The translations under genes and the position numbers were made by a program. From positions 5,488,501 through 5,552,500 of the forward strand of contig NZ_CP120849.1 of NCBI RefSeq assembly GCF_029581355.1: a stretch of 64,000 nt of DNA, given 5' to 3'. This stretch comes from Parabacteroides chongii (GTDB lineage Bacteria > Bacteroidota > Bacteroidia > Bacteroidales > Tannerellaceae). The notes below the pieces were generated by a model. The model searched no databases. It was not told where the DNA came from and was given only the letters and a program-made list of their open reading frames with translations. Positions 30,916 to 40,417 of this stretch are shown here, one piece after another (position 1 is the stretch's first letter; every line of letters starts with the position of its first letter).

Positions 30916-33456
30916 ATGATAAAGCACGTACAAATAGCATTAATAAGTCTACTCTCTCTACTATCCCTTTCAGGTTATAGTCAGAGTACATCTCCCTATT
31001 TTTTTTCGCAGATTGGGATTGAAGACGGATTGACACAAGGGTCTGTTGGAAAGATATACCAGGACACAGACGGATATTTATGGGTAGGAACCCAGGGAGG
31101 TTTACACCGGTATGACGGATACGAATTTAAAGTTTTCAAAAATAATCCAGCTGATTCCTGTTCTTTAACAGATAATAATATACAAGACATTGCCGAAGAC
31201 AGGAATAAGAATATCTGGGTCATTACAGATAACGGTGTTCACAAAATAACGCATCAAACAGAGACAATCAAACGATATTATGTGAAAGAAACCCGTTTCA
31301 TGCACTGCTGTCTGCTGAGTAAAAACGGGGAATTCCTACTTGCCGGAGAAAAGTATCTTTACCAATACGATGAACAAGGTGATTCACTTGTCTATAAAGA
31401 TTGGTTGACCTCCACTCCTATCGCTCCCAATATAAAAGCCATGCAGGAAGATGAAGAAGGCAATCTGTATGTAGCCAGTTCTCAATCCGGACTTGTCGTA
31501 CTAAACAAACAAAAAGAAGTTATACATTATTATAAACACGATCCGGACGATCCGTCTTCCCTTATTAAAGGGAGTATTTGCGGATTATTTACTGATAGCA
31601 ACAATCGGTTATGGATACTTTCCGAGACATCGGGAATATGCTATTTGGATAAGGCTAATAACAAATTTGTTCATTTGAATACGGCTAATTCAGCTCTGAG
31701 CAGCAACGTAGTCCGAACAATAGTGGAAGAAGAGTCCGGCACATTATTACTCGGCACTTTTGCCGGATTGAACCGTCTCGATCTGAAAACACTCCAGGTG
31801 ACTCCTTATAAATTCAATCCGGAAGAACCCGGTGCATTGAGTTATTATTCCGTACACAGCCTTCTTAAAGACAATACCGGAGCTTTATGGGTGGGAACCT
31901 GGAAAGGGCTAAATTATTACAGTCCTGCCCGGAAACAATTCTATCAAATTACCCCTAATGCTTTTACCGGATTATTAGGAATGGGACAAGAAGATGAAAA
32001 CGGCAATATTTGGTTCGCCACAGAAGGAGCCGGTTTGTTCTGTTATAATCCGGAGACACAGAGCCAACAGTTTTATCCCAAAAAGTCACCGTATAAAAGC
32101 AATTACAGTTCCAACATATTCAAATCGCTGCTGATCAAAGGCGACAGCATTATTTGTGCAACCAATGCCGGTTCTGTTTATCTGTTTTCTAAGAAAAGAA
32201 AAGATTACCGATTGCTTTATGATTATAACCGCGGTGATATCTATACGCTATTATATGACAATAAAGGTAGATTATGGATTCCAACTAATTCCAGTTCCGG
32301 ATTGGTTTTAATTGATAAAAACAAAGAAATCAACCAGTTCCCAATAAACGGAGAAACCAGGAAATTCTTCTTCGTCTCCGCATTAAAAGAAATAGAACCG
32401 GATATTTTTATCATGGGAACGCTTAAACAGGAACTTTACAGGTACGACATGAAACAGGGAACACTCAAAACCATCTCTTCCCTGGAACTAAACCTGCCTG
32501 AAAATTCGAAACCCGGTGCCATCAGTACAATCCTGACTGATTCCTTGCAGAATATATGGGTCTCATTTTTCGGCAGCGGCATATATCGGTTTGATCGGGA
32601 GATGAATTTGCTCAAACATTATGCGGATGACAATGGTATAACTGATGGCTATATCTACACGATGATACAGGGTAAAGATCAAACCATATGGGCTTTATCC
32701 GGAAATAGTCTATATTATTACAAACCAGAGACGGATCATTTCATCTCTGTCCACAATACCAGCCAACAGGTTTTGGAGTTTACCCGACAGGCAGGAACCT
32801 GTGATAGCAAAGGAACACTCTATTTCCCCGGGAATAAAGGGATATTGTGTTTTAACCCCATTCAAATGAACAAAAACACATATATACCTCCCGTCTATCT
32901 AACCACCTTGTCTATTAATAATTTTCCGGTAGAATTTGGGAATAACAAATCGATCCGGTTAAAGGCTGACGAAACCAATATTTCTATCGGATATACTGCT
33001 CCAGACTTTATTTCACCCTCACAAAATCAATATGCTTACAAAATGGAAGGGGTAGAAAATGAGTGGAACTATGTAAAGGGGCGAAGAGTAGCTTATTATA
33101 GTAATTTAGCTCCAGGCAGTTACAATTTCAAAGTAAAGGTGGCAAACAACGAAGGATACTGGAACCCGCAGGAAACTTCTTTAAGCATTACAGTATTACC
33201 TCCTTTATATAAAACGTGGTGGGCTTATCTATTGTATATCACAGTGATATGCACTATTATATGGAAGTTTGTATACCATCAAAAGGTACGTCATGAACTG
33301 GAAAGTAATATCCGTTTTAAACAGCTTGAACAGGATAAAATGAAGGAATTACACGAGGAACGTATGAGATTATTTACCAACTTCTCACACGAACTACGTC
33401 ACTTTCTTTGGATAATATCGATAATTTCATTTCGATCACACCTTGTTCAGGGGTGA
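30916..33456 (+). CDS. HTCS-2, 5' part: sensor, membrane helix and start of HisKA, truncated by inversion
   Basis: In the present orientation the frame gives 846 residues: signal peptide (1-22), Reg_prop sensor repeats (from GLTQGSVGKIYQDTDGYLWVGT), Y_Y_Y domain (about 680-765), one transmembrane helix (WAYLLYITVICTIIWKFVY, near 772-790) and the H-box NFSHELR with His825. It then enters the inverted segment, reads 19 foreign residues and stops. Without the second HisKA helix, the ATPase, the receiver and the DNA-binding domain, the product cannot signal. With the segment flipped, the gene would run to 34953 as one 1345-residue protein. Confidence 0.92.
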   Translation: MIKHVQIALISLLSLLSLSGYSQSTSPYFFSQIGIEDGLTQGSVGKIYQDTDGYLWVGTQGGLHRYDGYEFKVFKNNPADSCSLTDNNIQDIAEDRNKNIWVITDNGVHKITHQTETIKRYYVKETRFMHCCLLSKNGEFLLAGEKYLYQYDEQGDSLVYKDWLTSTPIAPNIKAMQEDEEGNLYVASSQSGLVVLNKQKEVIHYYKHDPDDPSSLIKGSICGLFTDSNNRLWILSETSGICYLDKANNKFVHLNTANSALSSNVVRTIVEEESGTLLLGTFAGLNRLDLKTLQVTPYKFNPEEPGALSYYSVHSLLKDNTGALWVGTWKGLNYYSPARKQFYQITPNAFTGLLGMGQEDENGNIWFATEGAGLFCYNPETQSQQFYPKKSPYKSNYSSNIFKSLLIKGDSIICATNAGSVYLFSKKRKDYRLLYDYNRGDIYTLLYDNKGRLWIPTNSSSGLVLIDKNKEINQFPINGETRKFFFVSALKEIEPDIFIMGTLKQELYRYDMKQGTLKTISSLELNLPENSKPGAISTILTDSLQNIWVSFFGSGIYRFDREMNLLKHYADDNGITDGYIYTMIQGKDQTIWALSGNSLYYYKPETDHFISVHNTSQQVLEFTRQAGTCDSKGTLYFPGNKGILCFNPIQMNKNTYIPPVYLTTLSINNFPVEFGNNKSIRLKADETNISIGYTAPDFISPSQNQYAYKMEGVENEWNYVKGRRVAYYSNLAPGSYNFKVKVANNEGYWNPQETSLSITVLPPLYKTWWAYLLYITVICTIIWKFVYHQKVRHELESNIRFKQLEQDKMKELHEERMRLFTNFSHELRHFLWIISIISFRSHLVQG

Positions 33457-33733
33457 ACTTAAAAGCATTGGATAATAGGTTAAACATCACTTTTTCAATC
33501 TCTTGCCTATCATAATAGACACAAAAACCATCAGGAATAGCATTCTTTTGGGTAAATGTGATGTGTCGATGGTTAGCAACAGATATAAAGGAATCATATA
33601 ATTCTTTCACAAATTCAGACAGATTGAATTTTGTTTTTTGCAACACCATTTTATGTGCATCATATTTTTGCACATCCATCAGATTATTAACAAGTAAGAG
33701 CAGTCGCTGCGTATTTCTGCGCATCAGTTGCAA
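33374..33733 (-). pseudogene. HTCS-2 middle part (HisKA helix 2 and N-box of the ATPase), in reverse orientation
   Basis: Read on the minus strand from 33812, this segment gives TPLTLIINPLEDLLSHSAFS, then the continuous frame shown here (from MRRNTQRLLLLVNNLMDVQKY through EIEKVMFNLLSNAFKFTPEQG to LSILSKESDVVRV). It aligns along its length with residues about 845-990 of HTCS-1. It is not a gene of its own; it is the displaced middle exon-like piece of HTCS-2. Confidence 0.9.
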
Positions 33734-33826
33734 GGAGTTTTTTACCTCCGTAGAGAACGCACTATGGCTTAAAAGATCTTCCAGTGGATTAATAATAAGT
33801 GTTAAAGGAGTGCGTAGTTCGTGTGA
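33385..33826. other. candidate invertible DNA segment inside HTCS-2
   Basis: Perfect 14-bp inverted repeats, TCACACGAACTACG (33385-33398) and CGTAGTTCGTGTGA (33813-33826), flank 414 bp. That spacer encodes kinase sequence on the minus strand: PLEDLL, LMRRNTQRLLLLVNNLMDVQKY, and the N-box NLLSNAFKFTP. Reversing the segment gives SHELR-TPLTLIINPL at the left junction and ESD-VVRVKLRQ at the right, both in frame with the rest of HTCS-2. No recombinase gene is adjacent. Confidence 0.93.
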
Positions 33827-34953
33827 AACTTAGGCAAAATCAACAACTCATCGAAGATTACTATCTACACATACAAGTTTCTGATAATGGGCAAGGTATA
33901 TCGCAAGAAGAGCTTGAAAAAATATTCCAGCCTTTCTACCGGTCTTCTCAGGATCTGCATCATCAGGTTGCAGGTTCCGGTATCGGTTTAAGTTTGTCAC
34001 GATTTATCGTAGAACAGCATAATGGCATTATATGGGCGGAGACAATGCCTCAATCCGGAACCCGAATACATGTACTACTTCCTGTATCGGAGAAACCAGT
34101 CAGTGCTCCGGTAAAACAAACAGAACCTACTATTCCTATTAATATCCAAGAGTTCATTCCGAACGATAAAAAAAGGAATACAACCATCACACAAACCCTG
34201 CTGTTCGTAGAAGATAATAAAGATGTATTGGAATATCTCGAACAACAATTTGAGAATGAATACAACATATTAAAAGCCGGGAACGGAAAAGAAGCATTGG
34301 AACAAATAGCTTTGAAAATTCCGGATTTGATTATCAGTGATATCATGATGCCGGAAATGGATGGATTGGAACTATGTACCCAAATCAAGCAAAAAGCCCA
34401 ATTATCTCATATCCCAGTCATTCTGCTGACTGCCAAAACGATGCCTTCTCAAATAACGGAAGGATACAAGGCCGGAGCAGACGACTACATCATAAAGCCG
34501 TTCGACATCGCCTTGCTGCAAACCCGCATAAAAAACCTGCTAACCTCACGAAAACGGATACAGCAGAAATACGAGAAAAAACTGAATCTGAATGAACTGG
34601 GCGTCAAAACGACCCACCAGGACGAAGAGTTCCTGAAACAATACACCGCTATCATCAAAGCAAATTTCTCCAATCCGGACCTCGACGTCGACATGATCTG
34701 CAAAGAAATCGGTATGAGCCGCGCCAACTTCTACCGGAAGGCAAAGACACTGACTGCCCTCTCCCCTGCCGAAATGATCAAGCATCTTCGTCTGGAAGCG
34801 GCTGCCCAAATGCTGCGTGAAACCAATTTAAGCATCTCCGAAATCCTCGAAAAGGTGGCTTTCAGCAGTAGCGGTTACTTCGCTTCCTGCTTCAAATCCG
34901 TCTACGGCATGTCGCCCAAGGAGTACAGAAATGTCAATAATTTAAAAGATTAA
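33799..34953 (+). CDS. HTCS-2, 3' part: ATPase end, receiver and AraC-type HTH, separated by the inversion
   Basis: From the right inverted repeat the frame continues VVRVKLRQNQQLIEDYYLHIQVSDNGQGIS (G1 box), GSGIGLSLSRFIVEQHNG (G2 box), a receiver with the phospho-accepting Asp in IISDIMMPEMDG (residue 1142 of the restored protein) and a C-terminal AraC HTH (MSRANFYRKAKTLTALSPAEMIKHL, then ISEILEKVAFSSSGYFASCFKSVYGMSPKEYR). The apparent start at 33799 is a GTG without a convincing ribosome site, so this part is probably silent in this orientation. Confidence 0.88.
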   Translation: MLKECVVRVKLRQNQQLIEDYYLHIQVSDNGQGISQEELEKIFQPFYRSSQDLHHQVAGSGIGLSLSRFIVEQHNGIIWAETMPQSGTRIHVLLPVSEKPVSAPVKQTEPTIPINIQEFIPNDKKRNTTITQTLLFVEDNKDVLEYLEQQFENEYNILKAGNGKEALEQIALKIPDLIISDIMMPEMDGLELCTQIKQKAQLSHIPVILLTAKTMPSQITEGYKAGADDYIIKPFDIALLQTRIKNLLTSRKRIQQKYEKKLNLNELGVKTTHQDEEFLKQYTAIIKANFSNPDLDVDMICKEIGMSRANFYRKAKTLTALSPAEMIKHLRLEAAAQMLRETNLSISEILEKVAFSSSGYFASCFKSVYGMSPKEYRNVNNLKD

Positions 34954-35005
34954 AAAACGAATATTCTTTATTAACAAGCAAAAATAGTCTCAAACCCACC
35001 GTTTA

Positions 35006-35070
35006 GAGACAAATCTAACCTTTTTTGAAACGAAATAGACTTTTTTCGCCTTGATTTCTCATCACTTTTG
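35006..35070 (+). promoter_or_regulatory. direct-repeat operator and promoter of the intact susC (site C)
   Basis: Half-sites GAGACAAA (35006-35013) and GAAACGAA (35027-35034) are 21 bp apart, and CACTTTTG (35063-35070) starts 36 bp after the second half-site. The first half-site is also the right arm of a small hairpin, GTCTCAAAC with GTTTAGAGAC. Confidence 0.7.
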
Positions 35071-35113
35071 CAGCAGGTCAATCAATAAGTGTTAACCATT
35101 TATTATAATTTAT

Positions 35114-38100
35114 ATGAGAAACAAGTTTTTAACAATGTTGATGGGAATTTTTCTTTTCGCCCACCAATTAATGGCACAAGACATTTCTGTGTCAGGTAAT
35201 GTAAAAGATGAGAAGGGCGAGGCGCTGATCGGTGTCTCTATCCAGGTAAAAGGGACCACAATCGGGAACATTACCGACATAGACGGTAATTTCATGATTT
35301 CTTCTGTGCCCGCAAACAGCGAATTGGTTTTCTCCTATATGGGATACCAAACCCAAACAATCGCTGTTAAAGGGAATAAGGTTATTAACGTTACATTAAA
35401 AGAAGACTCTCAGGCACTCGAAGAAGTGGTTGTAGTCGGCTTCGGTACACAAAAGAAAGTAAACCTGACAGGTGCCGTTGCTTCTGTCGGTGCCGAAGTG
35501 CTGGAAAACAAACCGGTTGCCAATGTCGGTCAGGCATTGCAGGGCGTTGTTCCTAATTTAAATGTGTCGGCTACGAATGCGTCACCGAATGCTACTCCTT
35601 CTTTTAACGTACGTGGTGGAACATCTATCGGTTTAAAGGAAAACAAAACGAATGAATGGGAAGTCAAGAACGGTAGTCCGTTGATCATAGTCGATGGTAT
35701 CCAGGTAGATGCTGATTATTTAAACATGATGAACCCTAGCGATATTGAAAACATATCCGTATTAAAAGATGCTTCTGCTTCTGCTATTTACGGTGCACGT
35801 GCGACTTATGGTGTCATGTTGATCACTACTAAATCTGGTAAAAATGAAGCGAAAGCAACGGTTACATACAATATGAACCTGCAATGGAACACACCATCCC
35901 GTATTCCTGACATTTTGGATTCTTACACACACCAGTTAGCATCTAATAAGCAGACCGAAATGACGGGAGGCACAGTTACTCCATGGATGGAAACCCTGTT
36001 AGCTGCCAAGAAAAAATACATGGAAAATCCAACACCTGAAAATACCTGGATTTACAATGAAGGCAGTACAACAGCAATGACATGGGTTGCCAATATGAAT
36101 CCGTATGAAGTAGGAGTAAAAGACTGGACACCTCTGCAGCGTCATAATATCTCTATCAGTGGAGGATCTGCAAAAACCCGCTACTACATATCTATGGGTT
36201 ACCAGCGTCAGGAAGGTATGTATAAAATCAATACAGATATCCAGAATCGTTATAATATCAATATGAACCTGAATACAGACATCACGAACTGGTTTAGTAT
36301 CGCATCTAAAATTTCATTCAACTCCAGCAATTATAACGAACCTTACATGAACCCTCAGAAAGGTTCTGTATGGTCTGCCATGAAAAATGAACCCGGACGT
36401 AACTTGAATATGCCGATCATGACAGGCCCTAACGACCCAATACCAAACACATATACAGATAATATCCTAGGTTGGCTGGCGTATGGTGCTACACAACAGA
36501 CTAAAAATACCAGCACTGTATTCAACATTACTCCAACCATCACTTTCTGTCCTGAATTTAATGTAAAGGCAGAATTATCTTACCGCCCGACAGAATACTT
36601 CCAGAAACGATTTATTCCTGTCCGCAATTATGTGGTTGATTCTTGGGGAGGTACAGTAAACACACATACAAATCCTTCCAGCGTAAGAGAAGAAGCTCGT
36701 CACTCTGATTACTATACAATCAATGCTTATGCAAATTTCAACAAAGCATTTGCAAAACACAATGTTTCGGCAGTAGCAGGTTTCAACCAGGAATGGTACC
36801 AATTCCGTAAAACGTGGGGAGAAGCCGAGGATGTTATCTCTAACGACATGCCGACTTTAGGTATGACTAACGGTGCACAATATACTGGTGACAATTTCGA
36901 ACATTGGGCTATTCGTGGAGCTTTTGTCCGTGCTAACTATAATTATGACGGACGTTATTTATTTGAATTCAGCGGACGTTACGACGGAACTTCTCGTTTC
37001 GGAAAAAACTCCCGTTTCCAGTTCTTCCCATCTTTTTCTGCAGGTTGGAGACTTTCGGAAGAAAAATTTATGAAAGATACACGTAGCTGGTTAGACAATT
37101 TAAAAATTCGTGGTTCCTGGGGTTCATTAGGAAACCAGGATGTTGCAAACTATGCTTATATTGCCAGTTACGGTGCAGCCGATTATATCTCATGGGTAAT
37201 GAACGGTTCTCAATTGATGGGTATGAGCCCTACAGCAATCATTGCCAACGACTTGACATGGGAAACGGCTAGCACATTAGACTTTGGCGTTGACTTTACG
37301 GTATTAAATGGTCGTTTGGATGCTACATTCGACTGGTATACACGCCGTACAACCGACATTTTAATGAGTGGAACAAAACTTCCGGCAGTTCTGGGAGCCT
37401 CCGTTCCTAAACGTAACTCCGGAGAATTAAAAACAAACGGTTGGGAATTGAGTTTAAAATGGAAAGACCAGTTAAGCAATGGTATTCGTTATGATATCGG
37501 ATTAGTTTTATCTGACTATCAATCCAAAGTCGTTAAATTCACAGGTAACCCCAATGGCTTACTGGATACTTTATATGATGGTATGAAAATGGGTGAAATC
37601 TGGGGATATGAAACTGTTGGTATCTTACAAGAAAACGATTTTACTATTGATGAAAACGGCAAATATATCCTGAACGGACCGGATCAAACTGAAATTCTAG
37701 CTAACCATTACCCCGGTGACATCCGTTATGCAGACCTAGACGGTGACGGAAAAATTTCAAAAGGTGACAATACAATCGAGAATCATGGAGATAAGAAAGT
37801 GATCGGTAACTCTACTCCTCGCTTCCAATATGGCATCACCGGTAATATTTCATGGAAAAATTTCGACCTGAATATTTTCTTTCAGGGAATTGCAAAGAAA
37901 GACGTTTGGATCAGCGATAACGTATTCTGGGGTGGTTCAGGTACAGCCGGTAACTGGGAAATGTATAATAACTCATGGACACCGGAACGCACCGATGCAA
38001 AATATCCGATGTATGCAGGACGTATTTCAAGTGTTGCTCAAACAGGTTATCTGTTTAACGGAGCTTACCTCCGCTTGAAAACATTAGCATTAGGCTACAC

Positions 38101-38272
38101 ATTGCCAAGAGAATGGACCAGCAAAGCAAAATTGGGAACAGTACGTCTAAGCCTGTCAGGATACAACCTGTTTGAAATCACACAGATTCCTGATTTGTAT
38201 GACCCAGACCAGATTTCATCTGCTTACCCAATGATGCGTTCTGTAGCATTTGGCCTGCAAGTAGGTTTCTAA
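35114..38272 (+). CDS. SusC/RagA family TonB-linked outer-membrane transporter
   Basis: The 1052-residue protein has a signal peptide (residues 1-22), a carboxypeptidase-regulatory-like domain (ISVSGNVKDEKGEALIGVSIQVKGT, about 24-105), the plug with FNVRGGTSIG and SPLIIVDGIQVD plus the SusC signature SVLKDASASAIYGARATYGVMLITTKSG (near 220-245), and a long C-terminal barrel that ends VGF. It imports oligosaccharides across the outer membrane using TonB energy, in a complex with the SusD protein encoded 39 bp downstream. The operator at 35006 suggests control by an HTCS. Confidence 0.96.
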   Translation: MRNKFLTMLMGIFLFAHQLMAQDISVSGNVKDEKGEALIGVSIQVKGTTIGNITDIDGNFMISSVPANSELVFSYMGYQTQTIAVKGNKVINVTLKEDSQALEEVVVVGFGTQKKVNLTGAVASVGAEVLENKPVANVGQALQGVVPNLNVSATNASPNATPSFNVRGGTSIGLKENKTNEWEVKNGSPLIIVDGIQVDADYLNMMNPSDIENISVLKDASASAIYGARATYGVMLITTKSGKNEAKATVTYNMNLQWNTPSRIPDILDSYTHQLASNKQTEMTGGTVTPWMETLLAAKKKYMENPTPENTWIYNEGSTTAMTWVANMNPYEVGVKDWTPLQRHNISISGGSAKTRYYISMGYQRQEGMYKINTDIQNRYNINMNLNTDITNWFSIASKISFNSSNYNEPYMNPQKGSVWSAMKNEPGRNLNMPIMTGPNDPIPNTYTDNILGWLAYGATQQTKNTSTVFNITPTITFCPEFNVKAELSYRPTEYFQKRFIPVRNYVVDSWGGTVNTHTNPSSVREEARHSDYYTINAYANFNKAFAKHNVSAVAGFNQEWYQFRKTWGEAEDVISNDMPTLGMTNGAQYTGDNFEHWAIRGAFVRANYNYDGRYLFEFSGRYDGTSRFGKNSRFQFFPSFSAGWRLSEEKFMKDTRSWLDNLKIRGSWGSLGNQDVANYAYIASYGAADYISWVMNGSQLMGMSPTAIIANDLTWETASTLDFGVDFTVLNGRLDATFDWYTRRTTDILMSGTKLPAVLGASVPKRNSGELKTNGWELSLKWKDQLSNGIRYDIGLVLSDYQSKVVKFTGNPNGLLDTLYDGMKMGEIWGYETVGILQENDFTIDENGKYILNGPDQTEILANHYPGDIRYADLDGDGKISKGDNTIENHGDKKVIGNSTPRFQYGITGNISWKNFDLNIFFQGIAKKDVWISDNVFWGGSGTAGNWEMYNNSWTPERTDAKYPMYAGRISSVAQTGYLFNGAYLRLKTLALGYTLPREWTSKAKLGTVRLSLSGYNLFEITQIPDLYDPDQISSAYPMMRSVAFGLQVGF

Positions 38273-38311
38273 TAAGTACATTTAAAACACAACTATTAAA
38301 GAGATTCAATT

Positions 38312-40219
38312 ATGAAATTCAATTTTAAGAAATATATGCTGGCTCTTGGAATGGCATCGGTATTACTGCCGAGCTGTAACGATGACTTCATGGAACGTTA
38401 TCCGCAAGACCAGCTTACAGATGAAAGTTTTTGGAAGACAGAGACAGATTTAAAACTAATGCTGAACAGTCTTTATCCTCTTTACATCATTGGACATGGC
38501 AGCGGCTGGTCAGATAGCAAAACTCCCGTACTGAATATTGTAGGAAGTCCTTTAATGTATGGTGATGTCTATTCTGACAACTGTGTGAAGACAGGCAACG
38601 AAGCCAGAAGCCTAGCTGGTGAACTGATTGTTCCGACCGGAGCTTCTGCCGACAACGGATGGTATTGGTGGAATCTTCGCAAAGTAAACTTCTTCCTAAA
38701 CCGTTACGACAGAGCCGAGATTAGCCAAGAAAAGAAAAACGCCTATGCAGCAGAGGCCTATTTCTTCAAAGCATGGGATTATTATCAGAAAGTACTCTAT
38801 TTCGGTGATGTACCTTGGTTGACACGCGACTTAAATGTCGATTCGGAAGAATTGTATGATGCACGTACACCTCGTGCAGAAGTAATGGATTCCGTATTAA
38901 TGTGTATCAACAAAGCTGTCGAATGGCTACCGGAAAAGGATGCACAGGAAGACGAACGTCTCAACAAAGACCAAGCTAATTTCCTGAAAGCACGTATCTG
39001 CTTGTTTGAAGGTACATTCCGCAAATATCATACGGAAGCAGGTTTGCAGGAAACTGCTAACAAATGGCTGGAAGAGGCAGTTAAAGCCAGCGAGTCTTTA
39101 ATTGGTAAATATTCTCTGTATAAAAATGGAGAAGAAACATACTGGAAGATGTTTGCAACAACTGACCTGTCTAATAATCCGGAAGTAGTTCTTGCACGTA
39201 ATTATTTGGAAAACAAAGTAGGTCATGCAGCTCAGCGTTATTTCAATCAGAATAACTCAAACCGCCAGTCAATGGGAGCAACCCGTGGGTTAATTGATGA
39301 ATATCTTTGTATCGACGGTCGCCCTATCTACACAGGAGGCAGTGATGGCAATTATGAAAAGAATCCGAACTTCCTGGGCTATGGCAAATGGACTGAATTG
39401 GAAAACCGTGACCCACGTCTGACACAAACAGTATGTCGCCCCGGCGAACATGTGACAGTCTACGAAGGTGGTGTTGTCGACAAAGAAGCAAATGGTATCA
39501 AATATCCCGACTTGAACTACAACTCATCCGGCTCTACCGTAACTGGCTATCGCATTATTAAACACTGGATGGGCGACAAGGTGGAAGAAGACCGTACTAC
39601 ACAGGGTATACAGGCAGCTATCGAGTTTCGCTATGCTGAATTGCTGCTTATCTATGCAGAAGCTAAATATGAACTAAATGGGACATTGAGCCAGTCTGAC
39701 GTTGATTTAACAATCAATGCTTTGCGCGAACGTGCCGGATTTGATTTCGAAAAGTATCCGACAGCCAAATTAACCGTTGGCCAGGAACCGGCAGACCCTC
39801 GTTTAGATAAAATTTATGCAGACAAACTAGACTACACTGTTTCTCCTTTATTGCGTGAAATCCGCCGTGAACGTCGTATTGAAATGGCTATTGAAAACCG
39901 TCGTTACGAAGACTTGATGCGCTGGAAAGCAGGAAATCTACTAACTGTTCCCTTGCGTGGTATGCACTTCCTGACAGTTCAGGATTTGTATGATGGAACA
40001 CATACAGAAAAACCGGAAAAAGCACAACAGGTTGAATTAAACAAAACCGTATTCGTTGATGACGAAGGTTTCCTGATTTGCTATCCAAAGAGTCCGTATC
40101 AAAATACGATCAAAGGAACATTACCCTGGGATGACTACCGTTACTATTGGCCTATCCCAAAAGAAGAATTAATTATGAACCCGAATCTAGTTCAGAACAA
40201 AGGTTGGGAAAATAGATAA
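38312..40219 (+). CDS. SusD/RagB family glycan-binding lipoprotein
   Basis: The 635-residue lipoprotein (signal ALGMASVLLPSCNDD, Cys near residue 22) has the SusD alpha-helical fold: N-terminal FMERYPQDQLTDESFWKTETDLKLMLN, TPR-like helices (NAYAAEAYFFKAWDYYQKVLYFGDVPW), RYAELLLIYAEAKYELNG, and the C-terminal RRERRIEMAIENRRYEDLMRWKAG with YPIPKEELIMNPNLVQN-type ending. It forms the lid of the adjacent SusC transporter at the cell surface. A perfect terminator follows 19 bp after the stop. Confidence 0.96.
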   Translation: MKFNFKKYMLALGMASVLLPSCNDDFMERYPQDQLTDESFWKTETDLKLMLNSLYPLYIIGHGSGWSDSKTPVLNIVGSPLMYGDVYSDNCVKTGNEARSLAGELIVPTGASADNGWYWWNLRKVNFFLNRYDRAEISQEKKNAYAAEAYFFKAWDYYQKVLYFGDVPWLTRDLNVDSEELYDARTPRAEVMDSVLMCINKAVEWLPEKDAQEDERLNKDQANFLKARICLFEGTFRKYHTEAGLQETANKWLEEAVKASESLIGKYSLYKNGEETYWKMFATTDLSNNPEVVLARNYLENKVGHAAQRYFNQNNSNRQSMGATRGLIDEYLCIDGRPIYTGGSDGNYEKNPNFLGYGKWTELENRDPRLTQTVCRPGEHVTVYEGGVVDKEANGIKYPDLNYNSSGSTVTGYRIIKHWMGDKVEEDRTTQGIQAAIEFRYAELLLIYAEAKYELNGTLSQSDVDLTINALRERAGFDFEKYPTAKLTVGQEPADPRLDKIYADKLDYTVSPLLREIRRERRIEMAIENRRYEDLMRWKAGNLLTVPLRGMHFLTVQDLYDGTHTEKPEKAQQVELNKTVFVDDEGFLICYPKSPYQNTIKGTLPWDDYRYYWPIPKEELIMNPNLVQNKGWENR

Positions 40220-40238
40220 TTAATCAGATACCTACTGA

Positions 40239-40273
40239 AAAAGGAATCATTTTATTATAGAATGATTCCTTTT
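40239..40273 (+). terminator. terminator after susC/susD
   Basis: AAAAGGAATCATT (40239-40251) pairs perfectly with AATGATTCCTTTT (40261-40273), followed by CTTTTTG. Confidence 0.85.
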
Positions 40274-40377
40274 CTTTTTGAATTAATCATATGGAAATTC
40301 TCCTGTTTCATAAGGTCCGGAGATAATAATGATCGCTTTTGATACAAAATTACCATTCTTCATTCTCTATTAACTCA

Positions 40378-40385
40378 TACCTTTG
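40378..40385 (+). promoter_or_regulatory. -7 promoter element of the 1109-residue haem-motif gene
   Basis: TACCTTTG matches TAnnTTTG, 32 bp before the ATG at 40418. No direct-repeat operator of the A/B/C type is seen here. Confidence 0.6.
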
Positions 40386-40417
40386 TAGTATTAGATAACT
40401 TTAAACGATATCATGAC

